From: SFWF01 sp045539925
Lineage (GTDB): Bacteria > Bacillota > Clostridia > Oscillospirales > Acutalibacteraceae
Length of the DNA: 64,000 nucleotides
Assembly: GCA_045539925.1 (NCBI GenBank)
Contig: JAZQGH010000083.1
Coordinates: 14,168 to 78,167, forward strand
Reading direction: 5' to 3'
Each line of letters starts with the position of its first letter. The first letter of the stretch is position 1. Made by a program: the position numbers and the translations under genes. Below are positions 17,853-26,988 of the stretch, piece by piece. The notes below the pieces were generated by a model, which searched no databases, was not told the origin of the DNA, and was given only the letters and a program-made list of their open reading frames with translations.

Positions 17853-18584
17853 ATGAAGACCAACAATAGCTTTTTAAAAGGCATTTTAGACGGAATACCC
17901 ATAGCCATAGGCTATCTTTCGGTATCCTTTGCCTTTGGAATAATGGCAGTGCAGTGCGGACTTTCTCCCCTTGAGGCACTGCTTATTTCTATGACTAACC
18001 TCACCTCTGCAGGTCAGCTTGCAGGGGCTCCCATAATTGCCGCAGGAGGCAGCTTTGCCGAACTTGCAATGACCCAGCTTATAATCAATTCCCGTTACGC
18101 CCTTATGTCGGTGTCGCTTTCCCAAAAACTCGACAGAAGTGTCACCCTTTGGAACAGATTTCTTATTGCCTTCGGCAACACCGACGAAATATTCGCCGTA
18201 TCAACAGGACAAAAGGGGAGTATCGGCAAAATCTATTTTTACGGACTTATGCTCACCCCTTGGATAGGCTGGAGCAGTGGCACAATCTTAGGTGCCCTTG
18301 CAGGAGCCGCTCTGCCCGAAATAGTAACCTCCTCTCTTGGCGTTGCTATTTATGCAATGCTTGTGGCGATAGTAGTTCCCAAGGCTAAAGAAGACAGACC
18401 TACCGCCCTTTGTGCACTTCTGGCAATTATTATCAGTTGCCTGTTTAAGTATCTGCCCCCACTTAAGGCTTTCTCCGAAAACTATGCAGGCTTTGTTATT
18501 ATCATCTGTGCAGTGGCAGCAAGTCTTGTATTTGCCCTGCTTTTCCCCGTAAAGACCGAGGAGGTGGCAGAAAATGAGTGTTAG
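17853..18584 (+). CDS. azlC: AzlC family branched-chain amino acid exporter, large subunit
   Basis: 243 residues with several membrane helices and the AzlC-typical start (GILDGIPIAIGYLSVSFAFGI) and TSAGQLAG segment near residue 50. With the small AzlD partner it forms a transporter known to export branched-chain amino acid analogues in Bacillus. ATG 17853 is preferred because GGTGAT lies 4 bases upstream; GTG 17844 would add three residues. Its end overlaps azlD by 11 bases, so the pair is translationally coupled. Confidence 0.9.
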   Translation: MKTNNSFLKGILDGIPIAIGYLSVSFAFGIMAVQCGLSPLEALLISMTNLTSAGQLAGAPIIAAGGSFAELAMTQLIINSRYALMSVSLSQKLDRSVTLWNRFLIAFGNTDEIFAVSTGQKGSIGKIYFYGLMLTPWIGWSSGTILGALAGAALPEIVTSSLGVAIYAMLVAIVVPKAKEDRPTALCALLAIIISCLFKYLPPLKAFSENYAGFVIIICAVAASLVFALLFPVKTEEVAENEC

Positions 18585-18897
18585 ACCCGAATTTGCCCTC
18601 TATCTTCTTGTTGTGGCAGGAATAACATATCTTATCCGTATGCTGCCAATGGTGCTTTTTAAAGAAAAGATAAAAAACCGTTTTGTGCTTTCTTTCCTCT
18701 ACTATGTGCCATATGCTGTGCTGAGTGCAATGGTGGTACCAGCAATATTTTATGCTTCGGGTAATATTATTGCCGCGGCTATCGGCTTCGCCGTTGCAGT
18801 TACAGTGGCGTTTTTCGGAAAAGGACTTGTTACAGTGGCAATCTGCTCCTGTGTTTCGGTATTTATTACCGAACTTGCAATTAAATATTTGTTTTAA
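18574..18897 (+). CDS. azlD: AzlD family small subunit of the branched-chain amino acid exporter
   Basis: 107 residues with four membrane segments and the family pattern TYLIRMLPMVLF near the N-terminus. It overlaps azlC and ends just before the pfl promoter region. AzlD is required with AzlC for export activity in characterised systems. Confidence 0.9.
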   Translation: MSVRPEFALYLLVVAGITYLIRMLPMVLFKEKIKNRFVLSFLYYVPYAVLSAMVVPAIFYASGNIIAAAIGFAVAVTVAFFGKGLVTVAICSCVSVFITELAIKYLF

Positions 18898-18913
18898 TTG
18901 TAATCTTATACGA

Positions 18914-18942
18914 TTGACAAATCGACAAAAATCGTATATAAT
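18914..18942 (+). promoter_or_regulatory. Perfect-consensus promoter of the pfl operon
   Basis: TTGACA (18914-18919), 17 bases, TATAAT (18937-18942). Transcription would begin at about 18950, immediately before the riboswitch P1 helix. Confidence 0.88.
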
Positions 18943-18951
18943 CATTATAGA

Positions 18952-19087
18952 TTTTACATGACTGACGGATTTGCGGACAAACCGCAAGGGAGTGTAAAAT
19001 GTCAAGCTGATGATAGCCAAGCCGTTTACGGTTTTGTCAGCTTATGCCGACCGTCTGGGCAATCAGTTTAACTGATTGCCCTTTTTT
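18952..19087 (+). promoter_or_regulatory. ZTP (pfl-motif) riboswitch with terminator expression platform
   Basis: P1 pairs TTTTACA (18952-18958) with TGTAAAA (18993-18999). Next come the conserved ATGACTGACG, the hairpin TTGCGG/CCGCAA and GGGAG (18988-18992). A linker helix (AAGCTGA/TCAGCTT) follows, then the second conserved core CCGTCTGGGC (19051-19060). The GGGC of this core also begins the terminator stem, so ligand binding and termination are mutually exclusive. Class knowledge: Z nucleotides (ZMP/ZTP), which build up when 10-formyl-THF is short, turn expression on. pfl produces formate, the source of formyl-THF, so the wiring makes sense. Confidence 0.93.
19057..19087 (+). terminator. 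Riboswitch-controlled terminator
   Basis: Stem GGGCAATCAGTT/AACTGATTGCCC (12 bp, single-base centre) followed by six T. Its 5' strand overlaps the conserved CTGGGC of the ZTP aptamer. Confidence 0.9.
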
Positions 19088-19122
19088 GTTTACTTTAACG
19101 CGTTAAAACACAGGAGGAAAAT

Positions 19123-21354
19123 ATGGAGCACATAAATTGGAATGGATTTACAAGCGGAGTCTGGCAGAATGAAATAAATGTGAGAGATTTCATTCAGACT
19201 AATTATAAAGAATATAAGGGAGACAGCTCCTTTTTAGCCGATGCTACCCCCCGTACACGTGAGCTTATGAAAAAGCTCGAAACCCTTTTTGCTTTAGAGA
19301 GGGAGTATGGCGGAGTTCTGGATATAGACACTGTTACCGTATCCTCCCTTACAAGCTATGCCCCCGGCTATATAGATAAGGAAAAAGAGCTTATTGTCGG
19401 TATGCAGACCAACCGCCCCTTAAAAAGAGGTGTAAATCCTTTCGGTGGTATCCGTATGGCGCGTTCAGCCTGCGAAGCATACGGATATAAGCTTTCGAGT
19501 AAGGTGGAGGAGGAGTTCCAGTTCCGCACCACCCATAACGACGGAGTTTTTCGCGCATATACCGACGAGATGCGCAAGGCACGTAAATCCCACGTTATTA
19601 CAGGACTTCCCGACGGATACGGCAGAGGAAGAATAATCGGTGATTACCGCCGTGTTGCTCTTTACGGTGTCGACCGCCTTATCGCAGAGAAAAAAGCCGA
19701 TAAAGCAAGACTTGGAGAGGCTAATATAAATATGGAGCAGGTGCGCCTGTCGGAGGAGCTTTTCCAGCAGATTACTTTCTTGGGCTTTATGAAGGAAATG
19801 GCAAAAATGTACGGCTGCGATATAAGTGAGCCTGCAAAGGATACGAGAGAGGCAATTCAGTGGACCTATTTTGCTTATCTTGCCGCTATTAAAGAGCAAA
19901 ACGGCGCCGCCATGTCGCTTGGCAGAGTTTCCACCTTCTTTGATATTTACATTGAAAGAGATATAGAAAACGGAGCCCTCACCGAAGAGGGCGCACAGGA
20001 GCTTATTGATGATTTTGTTATGAAGCTCCGCATGGCGCGTCACCTCCGCACCCCCGAATATAACGAGCTGTTCGGCGGAGATCCTATGTGGATAACCGAA
20101 GCCGTAGGCGGAATGGGCGAGGACGGACGCACCCTTGTAACAAAAAGCAGTTTCCGTATTCTTAACACCCTTTATACCTTAGGCTCATCACCCGAGCCGA
20201 ATCTCACCGTTTTATGGTCTACCTCACTTCCCGAAGGCTTTAAGAAATACTGTGCAAAGGTCTCTGTGGATACCGACTCTATCCAGTACGAAAACGACGA
20301 CCTTATGCGCCCCATTTACGGCGACGATTACGCTATTGCCTGCTGTGTTTCGGCAATGAAGGTGGGCAAACAGATGCAGTTCTTCGGAGCACGCTGTAAT
20401 CTTGCAAAGCTGTTGCTTATCACCTTAAACGGCGGCTACGATGCCGACAGTAAAATGGAAATCGGACCTCAGATGCCCGTAATGGACTGCGATAAACTCG
20501 ATTTTGACGCTGTTATGGAGCGTTTCGACATCTATCTCAAATGGCTCTGCAACCTTTATGTAAATACAATGAATGTTATTCATTATATGCACGATAAATA
20601 TGCCTACGAGAAGACTCAGATGGCTCTCCACGATACCGATGTTCACCGCTTTATGGCGTTCGGTGTTGCAGGTATGTCGGTAATTGCCGATTCTCTCAGT
20701 GCTATAAAATATGCCTCTGTAAAACCCATAAAGGACGAAAACGGTTATATAGTAGATTTCGAAACAGTGGGCGATTTCCCCAAATACGGTAACGACGACG
20801 ATAGGGTAGACCTTATAGCCCGTGATATGGCGCATAAGGTAATTACCGAACTTAGGAAAACTCCTACCTACAGAGATGCTGAGCATACTCTTTCGGTGCT
20901 TACAATAACCTCTAACGTTTCATACGGCAAAAACACAGGTGCTACGCCCGACGGACGTGCCGCAAAGGCTCCCTTCGCCCCTGGCGCCAATCCAATGCAC
21001 AACCGCGAAGAAAACGGAGCACTTGCATCCCTTAATTCTGTTGCAAAGATAAGCTACGACGACTGCCGCGACGGAATTTCCAACACCTTCTCCATTACTC
21101 CCGAGGCACTTGGCAGAGATTACTCTGAGCGTGTGGACAATCTTGTCTCGGTTCTCGACGGATATTTTGCAAATAAGGCTCATCACATAAACGTAAATGT
21201 TTTAAACCGCGAGACCCTTATGAAGGCATACGAGGACCCCACCCTTTATCCCAACCTTACTATCCGCGTGTCGGGCTATGCCGTAAACTTCCATAAGCTG
21301 TCCCGCGAACAGCAAAAAGAGGTCATCAGCCGTACCTTCCACGAGGTAATGTAG
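19123..21354 (+). CDS. pflB: Formate C-acetyltransferase (pyruvate formate-lyase)
   Basis: 743-residue glycyl radical enzyme converting pyruvate and CoA to acetyl-CoA and formate under anaerobic conditions. The active-site cysteine pair Cys407-Cys408 lies in AIACCVSAM, and the glycyl radical Gly718 lies in RVSGYAV near the C-terminus. RBS AGGAGG precedes ATG 19123. It is controlled by the ZTP riboswitch upstream and is followed after 2 bases by its activase gene. Length and motifs identify true PFL rather than a diol dehydratase. Confidence 0.97.
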   Translation: MEHINWNGFTSGVWQNEINVRDFIQTNYKEYKGDSSFLADATPRTRELMKKLETLFALEREYGGVLDIDTVTVSSLTSYAPGYIDKEKELIVGMQTNRPLKRGVNPFGGIRMARSACEAYGYKLSSKVEEEFQFRTTHNDGVFRAYTDEMRKARKSHVITGLPDGYGRGRIIGDYRRVALYGVDRLIAEKKADKARLGEANINMEQVRLSEELFQQITFLGFMKEMAKMYGCDISEPAKDTREAIQWTYFAYLAAIKEQNGAAMSLGRVSTFFDIYIERDIENGALTEEGAQELIDDFVMKLRMARHLRTPEYNELFGGDPMWITEAVGGMGEDGRTLVTKSSFRILNTLYTLGSSPEPNLTVLWSTSLPEGFKKYCAKVSVDTDSIQYENDDLMRPIYGDDYAIACCVSAMKVGKQMQFFGARCNLAKLLLITLNGGYDADSKMEIGPQMPVMDCDKLDFDAVMERFDIYLKWLCNLYVNTMNVIHYMHDKYAYEKTQMALHDTDVHRFMAFGVAGMSVIADSLSAIKYASVKPIKDENGYIVDFETVGDFPKYGNDDDRVDLIARDMAHKVITELRKTPTYRDAEHTLSVLTITSNVSYGKNTGATPDGRAAKAPFAPGANPMHNREENGALASLNSVAKISYDDCRDGISNTFSITPEALGRDYSERVDNLVSVLDGYFANKAHHINVNVLNRETLMKAYEDPTLYPNLTIRVSGYAVNFHKLSREQQKEVISRTFHEVM

Positions 21355-21356
21355 CA

Positions 21357-22061
21357 ATGATTAGGGGATATATAAGCTCCTTTCAGTCTATGGGCACCCT
21401 TGACGGACCTGGTGTGCGTTTTGTAGCCTTTCTGCAGGGCTGTAACCTTCGTTGCGGCTGCTGTCATAACCCCGAGACCCAGCCCCTCTCGGGCGGTACT
21501 GAATATACTGCGGAGGAAGTCGCAAAAAAAGCAGAACGCTATAAGAATTATTTCGGTAAAGAGGGTGGAATTACCCTTTCGGGGGGAGAACCCCTTTTAC
21601 AGGCAGAGTTTGCCGCCGAAATATTCAGTGAGTGTAAAAAAAGAGGCATAAACACCTGCCTTGACACCTCGGGAAGCATATTTAACGATAATGTTGAAAA
21701 ACTTCTCGACCTTACCGACCGCGTTCTTCTTGATATAAAATATCCCACCGACGAACAGTATAAAAAATACGTCGGCTGCCCGTTGGAGATGCCTTTAAGA
21801 TTTTTAACCTATTTAAACCAAAAGGGTATCCCCACAACCCTTCGTCAGGTAATAATTCCCACCCTTAACGATACCGAGGAAAATATAGATTTCTTAAAGG
21901 GCATAATAGAAAAGCACTCCTGTATAGACAAAACAGAGCTGCTGCCCTTTAAAAAGATATGTAAGTCAAAGTATGACAATCTTGGTATACCCTTTCCCTT
22001 TGAACAATTTGCCACCCCCACAAAAGAACTTATGGACAGGCTTATTTCTATGTTTTCCTAG
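21357..22061 (+). CDS. pflA: Pyruvate formate-lyase activating enzyme
   Basis: 234-residue radical SAM enzyme that installs the glycyl radical on PflB. The 4Fe-4S motif CxxxCxxC is Cys29, Cys33 and Cys36 (GCNLRCGCC); SAM-binding SGGEPLLQ lies near 79-86. It is two bases downstream of pflB, with the RBS (GAGGTAAT) inside the end of pflB. Confidence 0.97.
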   Translation: MIRGYISSFQSMGTLDGPGVRFVAFLQGCNLRCGCCHNPETQPLSGGTEYTAEEVAKKAERYKNYFGKEGGITLSGGEPLLQAEFAAEIFSECKKRGINTCLDTSGSIFNDNVEKLLDLTDRVLLDIKYPTDEQYKKYVGCPLEMPLRFLTYLNQKGIPTTLRQVIIPTLNDTEENIDFLKGIIEKHSCIDKTELLPFKKICKSKYDNLGIPFPFEQFATPTKELMDRLISMFS

Positions 22062-22241
22062 CCAAACTGGTTTTAAAAGATAAGTCAGAAAATATTTTGG
22101 TGATTTTTGTATTTATTGTTTAAATTTCAATAGAGCCTTCTGAAAACCTCCTATCGAATAAGACCTTAAAGACAGATCTATATAGATGATATTTAAAATA
22201 TGGAGGAGGCTTCCTTCTAAGTATAACAAATGAGGTAAAGA

Positions 22242-24668
22242 ATGCGTAATTTTAATATTACTGGAATGTCCTGTGCCGCCTGCTCGACGCGGGTGGAAAA
22301 GGCGGTATCCGCCGTAGAAGGGGTTACCGCCTGCAATGTAAGTCTGCTCACAAATTCAATGATTGTGGAGGGCACCGCCTCATCAGAGAGCATTATAGCC
22401 GCCGTAGAGGCTGCAGGATATTCAGCTGCTCAAAAGGATGCTCAGCAAAGTCAAATCAGGGCAGAAAAAAACAAAAACCCCTTGCTTGTGAGGTTTATAG
22501 TATCGGCAGTTCTGCTTATAATCCTTATGTATGTTTCTATGGGTGGGATGTTAGGTCTTCCTCTGCCTGCAGTTATAGAGAAAAGCCCTCTTGTAGCGGC
22601 TCTTATTCAGCTTGTGCTCTCGGGCGCAGTGCTTGTTATAAATCAGGCTTTTTTTATAAACGGATTTAAAGGTCTCATTAAAAAAAGCCCCAATATGGAT
22701 ACCCTCGTTGCTTTAGGCTCGGGCGCATCCTTTATTTACAGTCTGTGTATACTTTTTATGATGACTGCAGAGCCCTCCCATACCCTTCTTCACAGCCTGT
22801 ATTTCGAGTCGGCGGCAATGATACTAACCCTTATAACCCTCGGCAAAATGCTGGAGGCACATTCTAAGGATAAAACCACAGATGCTATAAAAGACCTGTT
22901 GGCTCTTGCCCCAAAAACCGCAACCGTTATACGGGACGGCGAGGAGAAAAGAGTAGATATATCAGAGCTTAAAAAAGACGATATATTTGTTGTACGCGCA
23001 GGAGAGAGTATACCTGCCGACGGTATTATTCTCGAGGGCGTTACCGCAGTGAATGAATCGGCACTGACGGGAGAGAGTATACCTGCCGACAAAACGGTGG
23101 GGGACAATGTTTCAGCCGCAACCGTAAATCAGCTGGGCTTTATAAAATGTCGGGCAACGGGGGTAGGTGAAGACACAGCACTGTCGAAAATAATAAAGCT
23201 TGTCAGCGAATCTGCCGCAACAAAAGCCCCCATTGCAAGGGTTGCCGATAAGGTGGCGTCAGTCTTCGTACCCATAGTCATTACTATTGCCCTAATATCT
23301 GCCGTAGTATGGTTACTGGCAGGAGCGGATATTGGCTTTGCTTTGGCCAGAGGAATTTCGGTACTGGTCATCAGCTGTCCCTGTGCCTTGGGACTTGCCA
23401 CACCTGTAGCAATAATGGTAGGCAGCGGCAAGGGAGCAAGGTCGGGAATACTCTTTAAAAACGCCGAAGCATTGGAGAATACAGGCAAGGCAGATATAAT
23501 TATCTTTGATAAAACGGGCACAGTCACCGAGGGAAAGCCTACCGTCACCGATGCTTTGCCCTTTGACATATCCGAGGCAGAGTTTCTGTCTCTTGCCCTT
23601 TCTCTGGAATATAAAAGCGAACACCCCTTAGCAAAAGCAGTAGTAAGCTTTGCGCAAAGCAGGGGAGCAAAACCCGATGCAGTGACCGATTTCAAGGTTC
23701 TTGCAGGTAACGGTGTAGAGTGCAGTATTGATGGCAAGAAAGCGGTTGGCGGCAGCTACAAATTTATAAAAAGCCTTTTGGATGTTGACGGTAAGCTGAC
23801 AGATATCTATGAAGAGCTGTCCCGTCAGGGAAAAACGCCGCTCTTTTTTGCACAAGACAACCGTATTGTGGGCATAATTGCCCTCAGTGATAAAATAAAG
23901 CATGAAAGCGCAGATACAGTAGAGCAGCTTAAAAATATGGGCAAACGCGTCGTTCTGCTGACTGGAGATAACAAAAATACCGCTAAGGCGGTAGGAAAAC
24001 AGGCGGGCATTACCGAAATAATAGCAGAGGTCCTGCCTGATGGCAAGGCAGAAGCGGTAAGCAATCTTAAAAAAGAAGGCAGAGTGATTATGGTGGGAGA
24101 CGGAATAAACGATGCACCTGCTCTCAGCCTTGCAGATGTAGGCATAGCCATAGGCACAGGTACCGATATAGCCATAGAGGCAGCCGATGCAGTAGTAATG
24201 AACAGCCGACTTACCGATGTGGTAGCGGCACTAAGACTTGGCAGAGCAACACTCAGGAATATAAAACAAAATCTTTTCTGGGCTTTTGCCTATAATACCT
24301 TGGGCATCCCCCTTGCGGCAGGCCTGTTTATCCCCGTCCTCGGCTGGGAATTAGAGCCGATGTTTGCCGCCGCAGCAATGAGTCTGTCTTCACTTTGTGT
24401 CGTTACAAACGCACTGAGACTAAACGGTGCAAAAATATACGAAAATAAAACAAAGAAGGTAAAATGTATGACAAAAACACTTAAAATAGAGGGTATGATG
24501 TGTCCTCACTGTGAGGCTCACATTAAAAAGGCACTCGAAGCGCTTGAGGGTGTAAAAGAGGTTACAGCCAGTCATAAAGAGGGAACAGCAGTTATAACCC
24601 TCTCGTCAGATGTGCCCGACGAGGTGCTGAAAGCCACCGTAGAGGCAGAGGGATATAAGGTAAAATAG
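22242..24668 (+). CDS. copA: Cu(I)-type P1B ATPase with N-terminal HMA and C-terminal CopZ-like HMA domain
   Basis: 808 residues. An N-terminal metal-binding domain (Cys11, Cys14 in MSCAAC) precedes eight membrane segments. Cys379-Pro-Cys381 lies in the transport helix, the phosphorylated Asp423 in DKTGT, SEHPLA near 464 and GDGINDAP in the P domain. YN and MxxSS in the last helices match the Cu(I) signature. Unusually, a second HMA domain (Cys754, Cys757 in MMCPHC) follows the last helix and looks like a complete CopZ. In-frame Met743 (24468) is preceded by AAGAAGG, so a free chaperone might also be made. A 12-bp palindrome at 22176-22187 lies upstream. Confidence 0.93.
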   Translation: MRNFNITGMSCAACSTRVEKAVSAVEGVTACNVSLLTNSMIVEGTASSESIIAAVEAAGYSAAQKDAQQSQIRAEKNKNPLLVRFIVSAVLLIILMYVSMGGMLGLPLPAVIEKSPLVAALIQLVLSGAVLVINQAFFINGFKGLIKKSPNMDTLVALGSGASFIYSLCILFMMTAEPSHTLLHSLYFESAAMILTLITLGKMLEAHSKDKTTDAIKDLLALAPKTATVIRDGEEKRVDISELKKDDIFVVRAGESIPADGIILEGVTAVNESALTGESIPADKTVGDNVSAATVNQLGFIKCRATGVGEDTALSKIIKLVSESAATKAPIARVADKVASVFVPIVITIALISAVVWLLAGADIGFALARGISVLVISCPCALGLATPVAIMVGSGKGARSGILFKNAEALENTGKADIIIFDKTGTVTEGKPTVTDALPFDISEAEFLSLALSLEYKSEHPLAKAVVSFAQSRGAKPDAVTDFKVLAGNGVECSIDGKKAVGGSYKFIKSLLDVDGKLTDIYEELSRQGKTPLFFAQDNRIVGIIALSDKIKHESADTVEQLKNMGKRVVLLTGDNKNTAKAVGKQAGITEIIAEVLPDGKAEAVSNLKKEGRVIMVGDGINDAPALSLADVGIAIGTGTDIAIEAADAVVMNSRLTDVVAALRLGRATLRNIKQNLFWAFAYNTLGIPLAAGLFIPVLGWELEPMFAAAAMSLSSLCVVTNALRLNGAKIYENKTKKVKCMTKTLKIEGMMCPHCEAHIKKALEALEGVKEVTASHKEGTAVITLSSDVPDEVLKATVEAEGYKVK

Positions 24669-24757
24669 TGACGGTGTTGCCGTAGTGCACATCGGACAGA
24701 GACAGCCCTTTTTTGCATATAATCCATCGTTAAGTATAAACTAAAAGGGGGTGGATT

Positions 24758-25672
24758 ATGAAAAACCGAAAATTAAAGACTGAAACCTTAAAAAATTTCA
24801 AAAATATCCTTTTAGTGGCAACAGGAACACTCATACTTTCCTTTGGCACAGCCATTTTTATAATTCCCTTTGACCTTGTGGTGGGCGGTGTTTCAAGTAT
24901 GGCGATTCTTATAGATAAGCTTCTGCCCTTTGAGTATATCACCGTAGATATGTTGATATTTTTCATCACCTGGAGTCTGTTTCTGCTGGGACTTATAGTC
25001 CTTGGCAGAAATTTTGCCCTTAAAACCCTTATATCGGCTATTATCTATCCAATAGGAATTTCCATCTTTTCAAAGCTTGTAAGCGGGGAGGTTTTTGGCG
25101 GATTTTTCTGCCTTAAGGCAACAGAGTATACGCACATAGCAGTCATTCTCGCCACCCTTTTTGGGGGACTTCTGGTGGGAACGGGCTGCGCTCTTGCTTT
25201 TTCGGGCGGAGGCTCTACGGGGGGTGTGGATATAATTGCTTTTATCCTTTGCAAGTTTTTCAGAAGACTTAAAAGCCCTAAGGTAATATTTATAGTAGAC
25301 ACTTTAACGATACTTTCGGGTGTTTTTATTATAGGAGATATGGCTCTTACTCTGCTTGGCATCATATCGGCTTTTATCGGAGCTACGGTCATAGATAAAA
25401 TATTCCTCGGAGGAAGCAGGGCATTTGTAGCGCAAATCGTATCTGAAAACCATAGCAAAATATGTAAAGAAATAATATATAAACTTGGACGTACTGCCAC
25501 CCTTACCGACGCGGTGGGAGCGTATTCGGGAAAGCCTAAGAAGATAGTCTCGGTTTCTTTCACTATGAATCAGTATGCAGAGCTTATAAATATAATAAAT
25601 AACCTTGATAAAAATGCCTTCATTACCATTCATCAGGCACACGAGATAAACGGCGAGGGCTGGACAAGATAG
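24758..25672 (+). CDS. YitT family membrane protein (with DUF2179 domain)
   Basis: 304 residues with five or six membrane segments in the first 215 residues, including the family motif GGVSSMAI near 45 and SGGGSTGGVDIIA near 150. A soluble C-terminal DUF2179-like domain (about 220-304) ends in HQAHEINGEGW. YitT proteins are widespread in Firmicutes and have no firmly proven role. RBS AAAGGGGGTGG precedes ATG 24758. It is followed by a hairpin that also holds the rpe promoter. Confidence 0.88.
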   Translation: MKNRKLKTETLKNFKNILLVATGTLILSFGTAIFIIPFDLVVGGVSSMAILIDKLLPFEYITVDMLIFFITWSLFLLGLIVLGRNFALKTLISAIIYPIGISIFSKLVSGEVFGGFFCLKATEYTHIAVILATLFGGLLVGTGCALAFSGGGSTGGVDIIAFILCKFFRRLKSPKVIFIVDTLTILSGVFIIGDMALTLLGIISAFIGATVIDKIFLGGSRAFVAQIVSENHSKICKEIIYKLGRTATLTDAVGAYSGKPKKIVSVSFTMNQYAELINIINNLDKNAFITIHQAHEINGEGWTR

Positions 25673-25677
25673 AACTT

Positions 25678-25714
25678 AAACCTCCTCGGCAGGCGTTGAC
25701 AAACGAGGAGGTTT
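25678..25714 (+). terminator. Hairpin after the yitT-type gene, overlapping the rpe promoter
   Basis: 11-bp perfect stem AAACCTCCTCG/CGAGGAGGTTT (25678-25688 and 25704-25714) with a 15-base loop, 6 bases after the stop codon. The T tract is short (TTTGTTAT), so termination may be partial. The loop and right arm contain the -35 and spacer of the next promoter. Confidence 0.65.
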
Positions 25715-25724
25715 GTTATATAAT
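25696..25724 (+). promoter_or_regulatory. Perfect-consensus promoter of rpe
   Basis: TTGACA (25696-25701), 17 bases, TATAAT (25719-25724), 35 bases before ATG 25759. The spacer is the right arm of the preceding terminator stem. Confidence 0.82.
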
Positions 25725-25758
25725 TGAGGGGTCAAAGTTTGTCTTTTTGAGGTGTTTT

Positions 25759-26403
25759 ATGGTAAAGCTTTCTCCCTCCGTACTCACAAGTGATTTTTTA
25801 ACCCTCGGGGGGGTTATTCCTCAGTTTGAAGCATCAGGTGTAGATATGCTTCACCTTGATGTAATGGACGGTATCTTCGTTCCCAACATATCCTTTGGAG
25901 TTCCCGTTATAAAGTCTATCAAGGCGCATACAAGCCTCCCTCTTGATGTTCACCTTATGATAGACCGTCCCCACAGGTATATAAAGGAATTCGCCTCGGT
26001 TGCCGATTGGCTGGGCTTCCACTATGAAGCAGGCTCCGACGTGGCAGAAACACTTAAAGAAATACGTGCGCTGGGCTGTAAATCCTGCCTTACCATAAAA
26101 CCGAAAACTGCTGCAGAAGAGATATTCGAGTTTTTACCTCTCTGCGATATGGTGCTGGTGATGTCTGTAGAGCCGGGCTTCGGCGGACAGAAGTTTATGC
26201 CCGAAGCTCTGCCCAAGGTAAAAGCACTAAGCGAAGAGGCAAAGCGTCAGGGTCTGAGCATCGAGATAGAGATAGACGGCGGAATCAATGCCGAGACCGC
26301 ACCTCTTGCTGTAGAGGCAGGTGCTACCGTACTGGTTGCAGGAAACTATATTTTCTCGGCTGAGAATATTCCCGAAACGGTAAAAAAAGTAAAAGCACTA
26401 TAA
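25759..26403 (+). CDS. rpe: Ribulose-phosphate 3-epimerase
   Basis: Start at ATG 25759 because GAGGTG lies 5 bases upstream; upstream in-frame codons overlap the promoter. 214-residue TIM barrel with LHLDVMDGIFVPN (about 32-44, metal-binding His and Asp), DVHLMI (about 66-71), MSVEPGFGGQKF (about 138-149) and EIDGGIN (about 173-179). It interconverts ribulose-5-phosphate and xylulose-5-phosphate in the non-oxidative pentose phosphate pathway. It converges on the MecA-like gene with a 6-base overlap. Confidence 0.96.
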   Translation: MVKLSPSVLTSDFLTLGGVIPQFEASGVDMLHLDVMDGIFVPNISFGVPVIKSIKAHTSLPLDVHLMIDRPHRYIKEFASVADWLGFHYEAGSDVAETLKEIRALGCKSCLTIKPKTAAEEIFEFLPLCDMVLVMSVEPGFGGQKFMPEALPKVKALSEEAKRQGLSIEIEIDGGINAETAPLAVEAGATVLVAGNYIFSAENIPETVKKVKAL

Positions 26404-26928
26404 TTTTGAGAGGGTTTCCACAGCACCGCTTTTTATTATCTCCTGCCCGTGTTCTTCTGTAACTGCGATAAACAGGGGACAGTGAGAAATACTGTCGGCA
26501 AACTCTTTGGCAGGGCTGTTTTCTTTATCGGAACTTATGATAAGGCGATATACTCTGCCCACCCTGTAAAAACTGCTTTGGTCTGAAATTTTTAAAGCGT
26601 AAAGTGCTCGGGACGCCTTTATTGCGTCCTCTATGGCAGAAAACTCTAAAACCGACCGTGTGGGGCAAAACTGCCCTGAGGAGTATCGTCCTTTAGAGAA
26701 ATATATGTCATACCCTCCCGATAAATTGCGCATTATTTCTACGCTAACACTTAAAATATCGGGCCGTATAAGTCGGTCAGACATTGCTTTTCTTAAAAGC
26801 AGCTTTAGTGCCGCTCTTATTCGCGGTGCATTACGGTCGACCCTTTCGGCACTGCCGAAAAGCTCGGTTGTTTCGGGTCTTGAAAGAGAGATACGCAAAC
26901 GGTCGTCGGTGAGTTTAGAGAATATCAT
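26398..26928 (-). CDS. MecA-like adaptor protein (divergent)
   Basis: 176 residues. The N-terminus (MIFSKLTDDRLRISLS) and the C-terminal pattern (VLEFSAIEDAIKASRAL, then SSFYRVGRVYRLIISSD) follow the layout of MecA/YpbH adaptors, which bring substrates to ClpC. The central linker is short and the protein is smaller than Bacillus MecA (about 220 residues). RBS GGAGG lies 5 bases before ATG 26928. No ClpC is in the window. Identity is moderate; it could be a lineage-specific relative with another target. Confidence 0.6.
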   Translation of the reverse strand: MIFSKLTDDRLRISLSRPETTELFGSAERVDRNAPRIRAALKLLLRKAMSDRLIRPDILSVSVEIMRNLSGGYDIYFSKGRYSSGQFCPTRSVLEFSAIEDAIKASRALYALKISDQSSFYRVGRVYRLIISSDKENSPAKEFADSISHCPLFIAVTEEHGQEIIKSGAVETLSKL

Positions 26929-26988
26929 AAAGCCTCCAATGTATAAAAATGCCGCTAAGGGAGATACTTCTTGTCAAGAGGTGTCTTT

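Noticed and set aside
23129..23737. 202-codon open frame on the minus strand inside the copper ATPase gene
   Set aside because: Low-complexity Ala/Ser/Thr-rich translation in the shadow of a strongly conserved coding region; no RBS.
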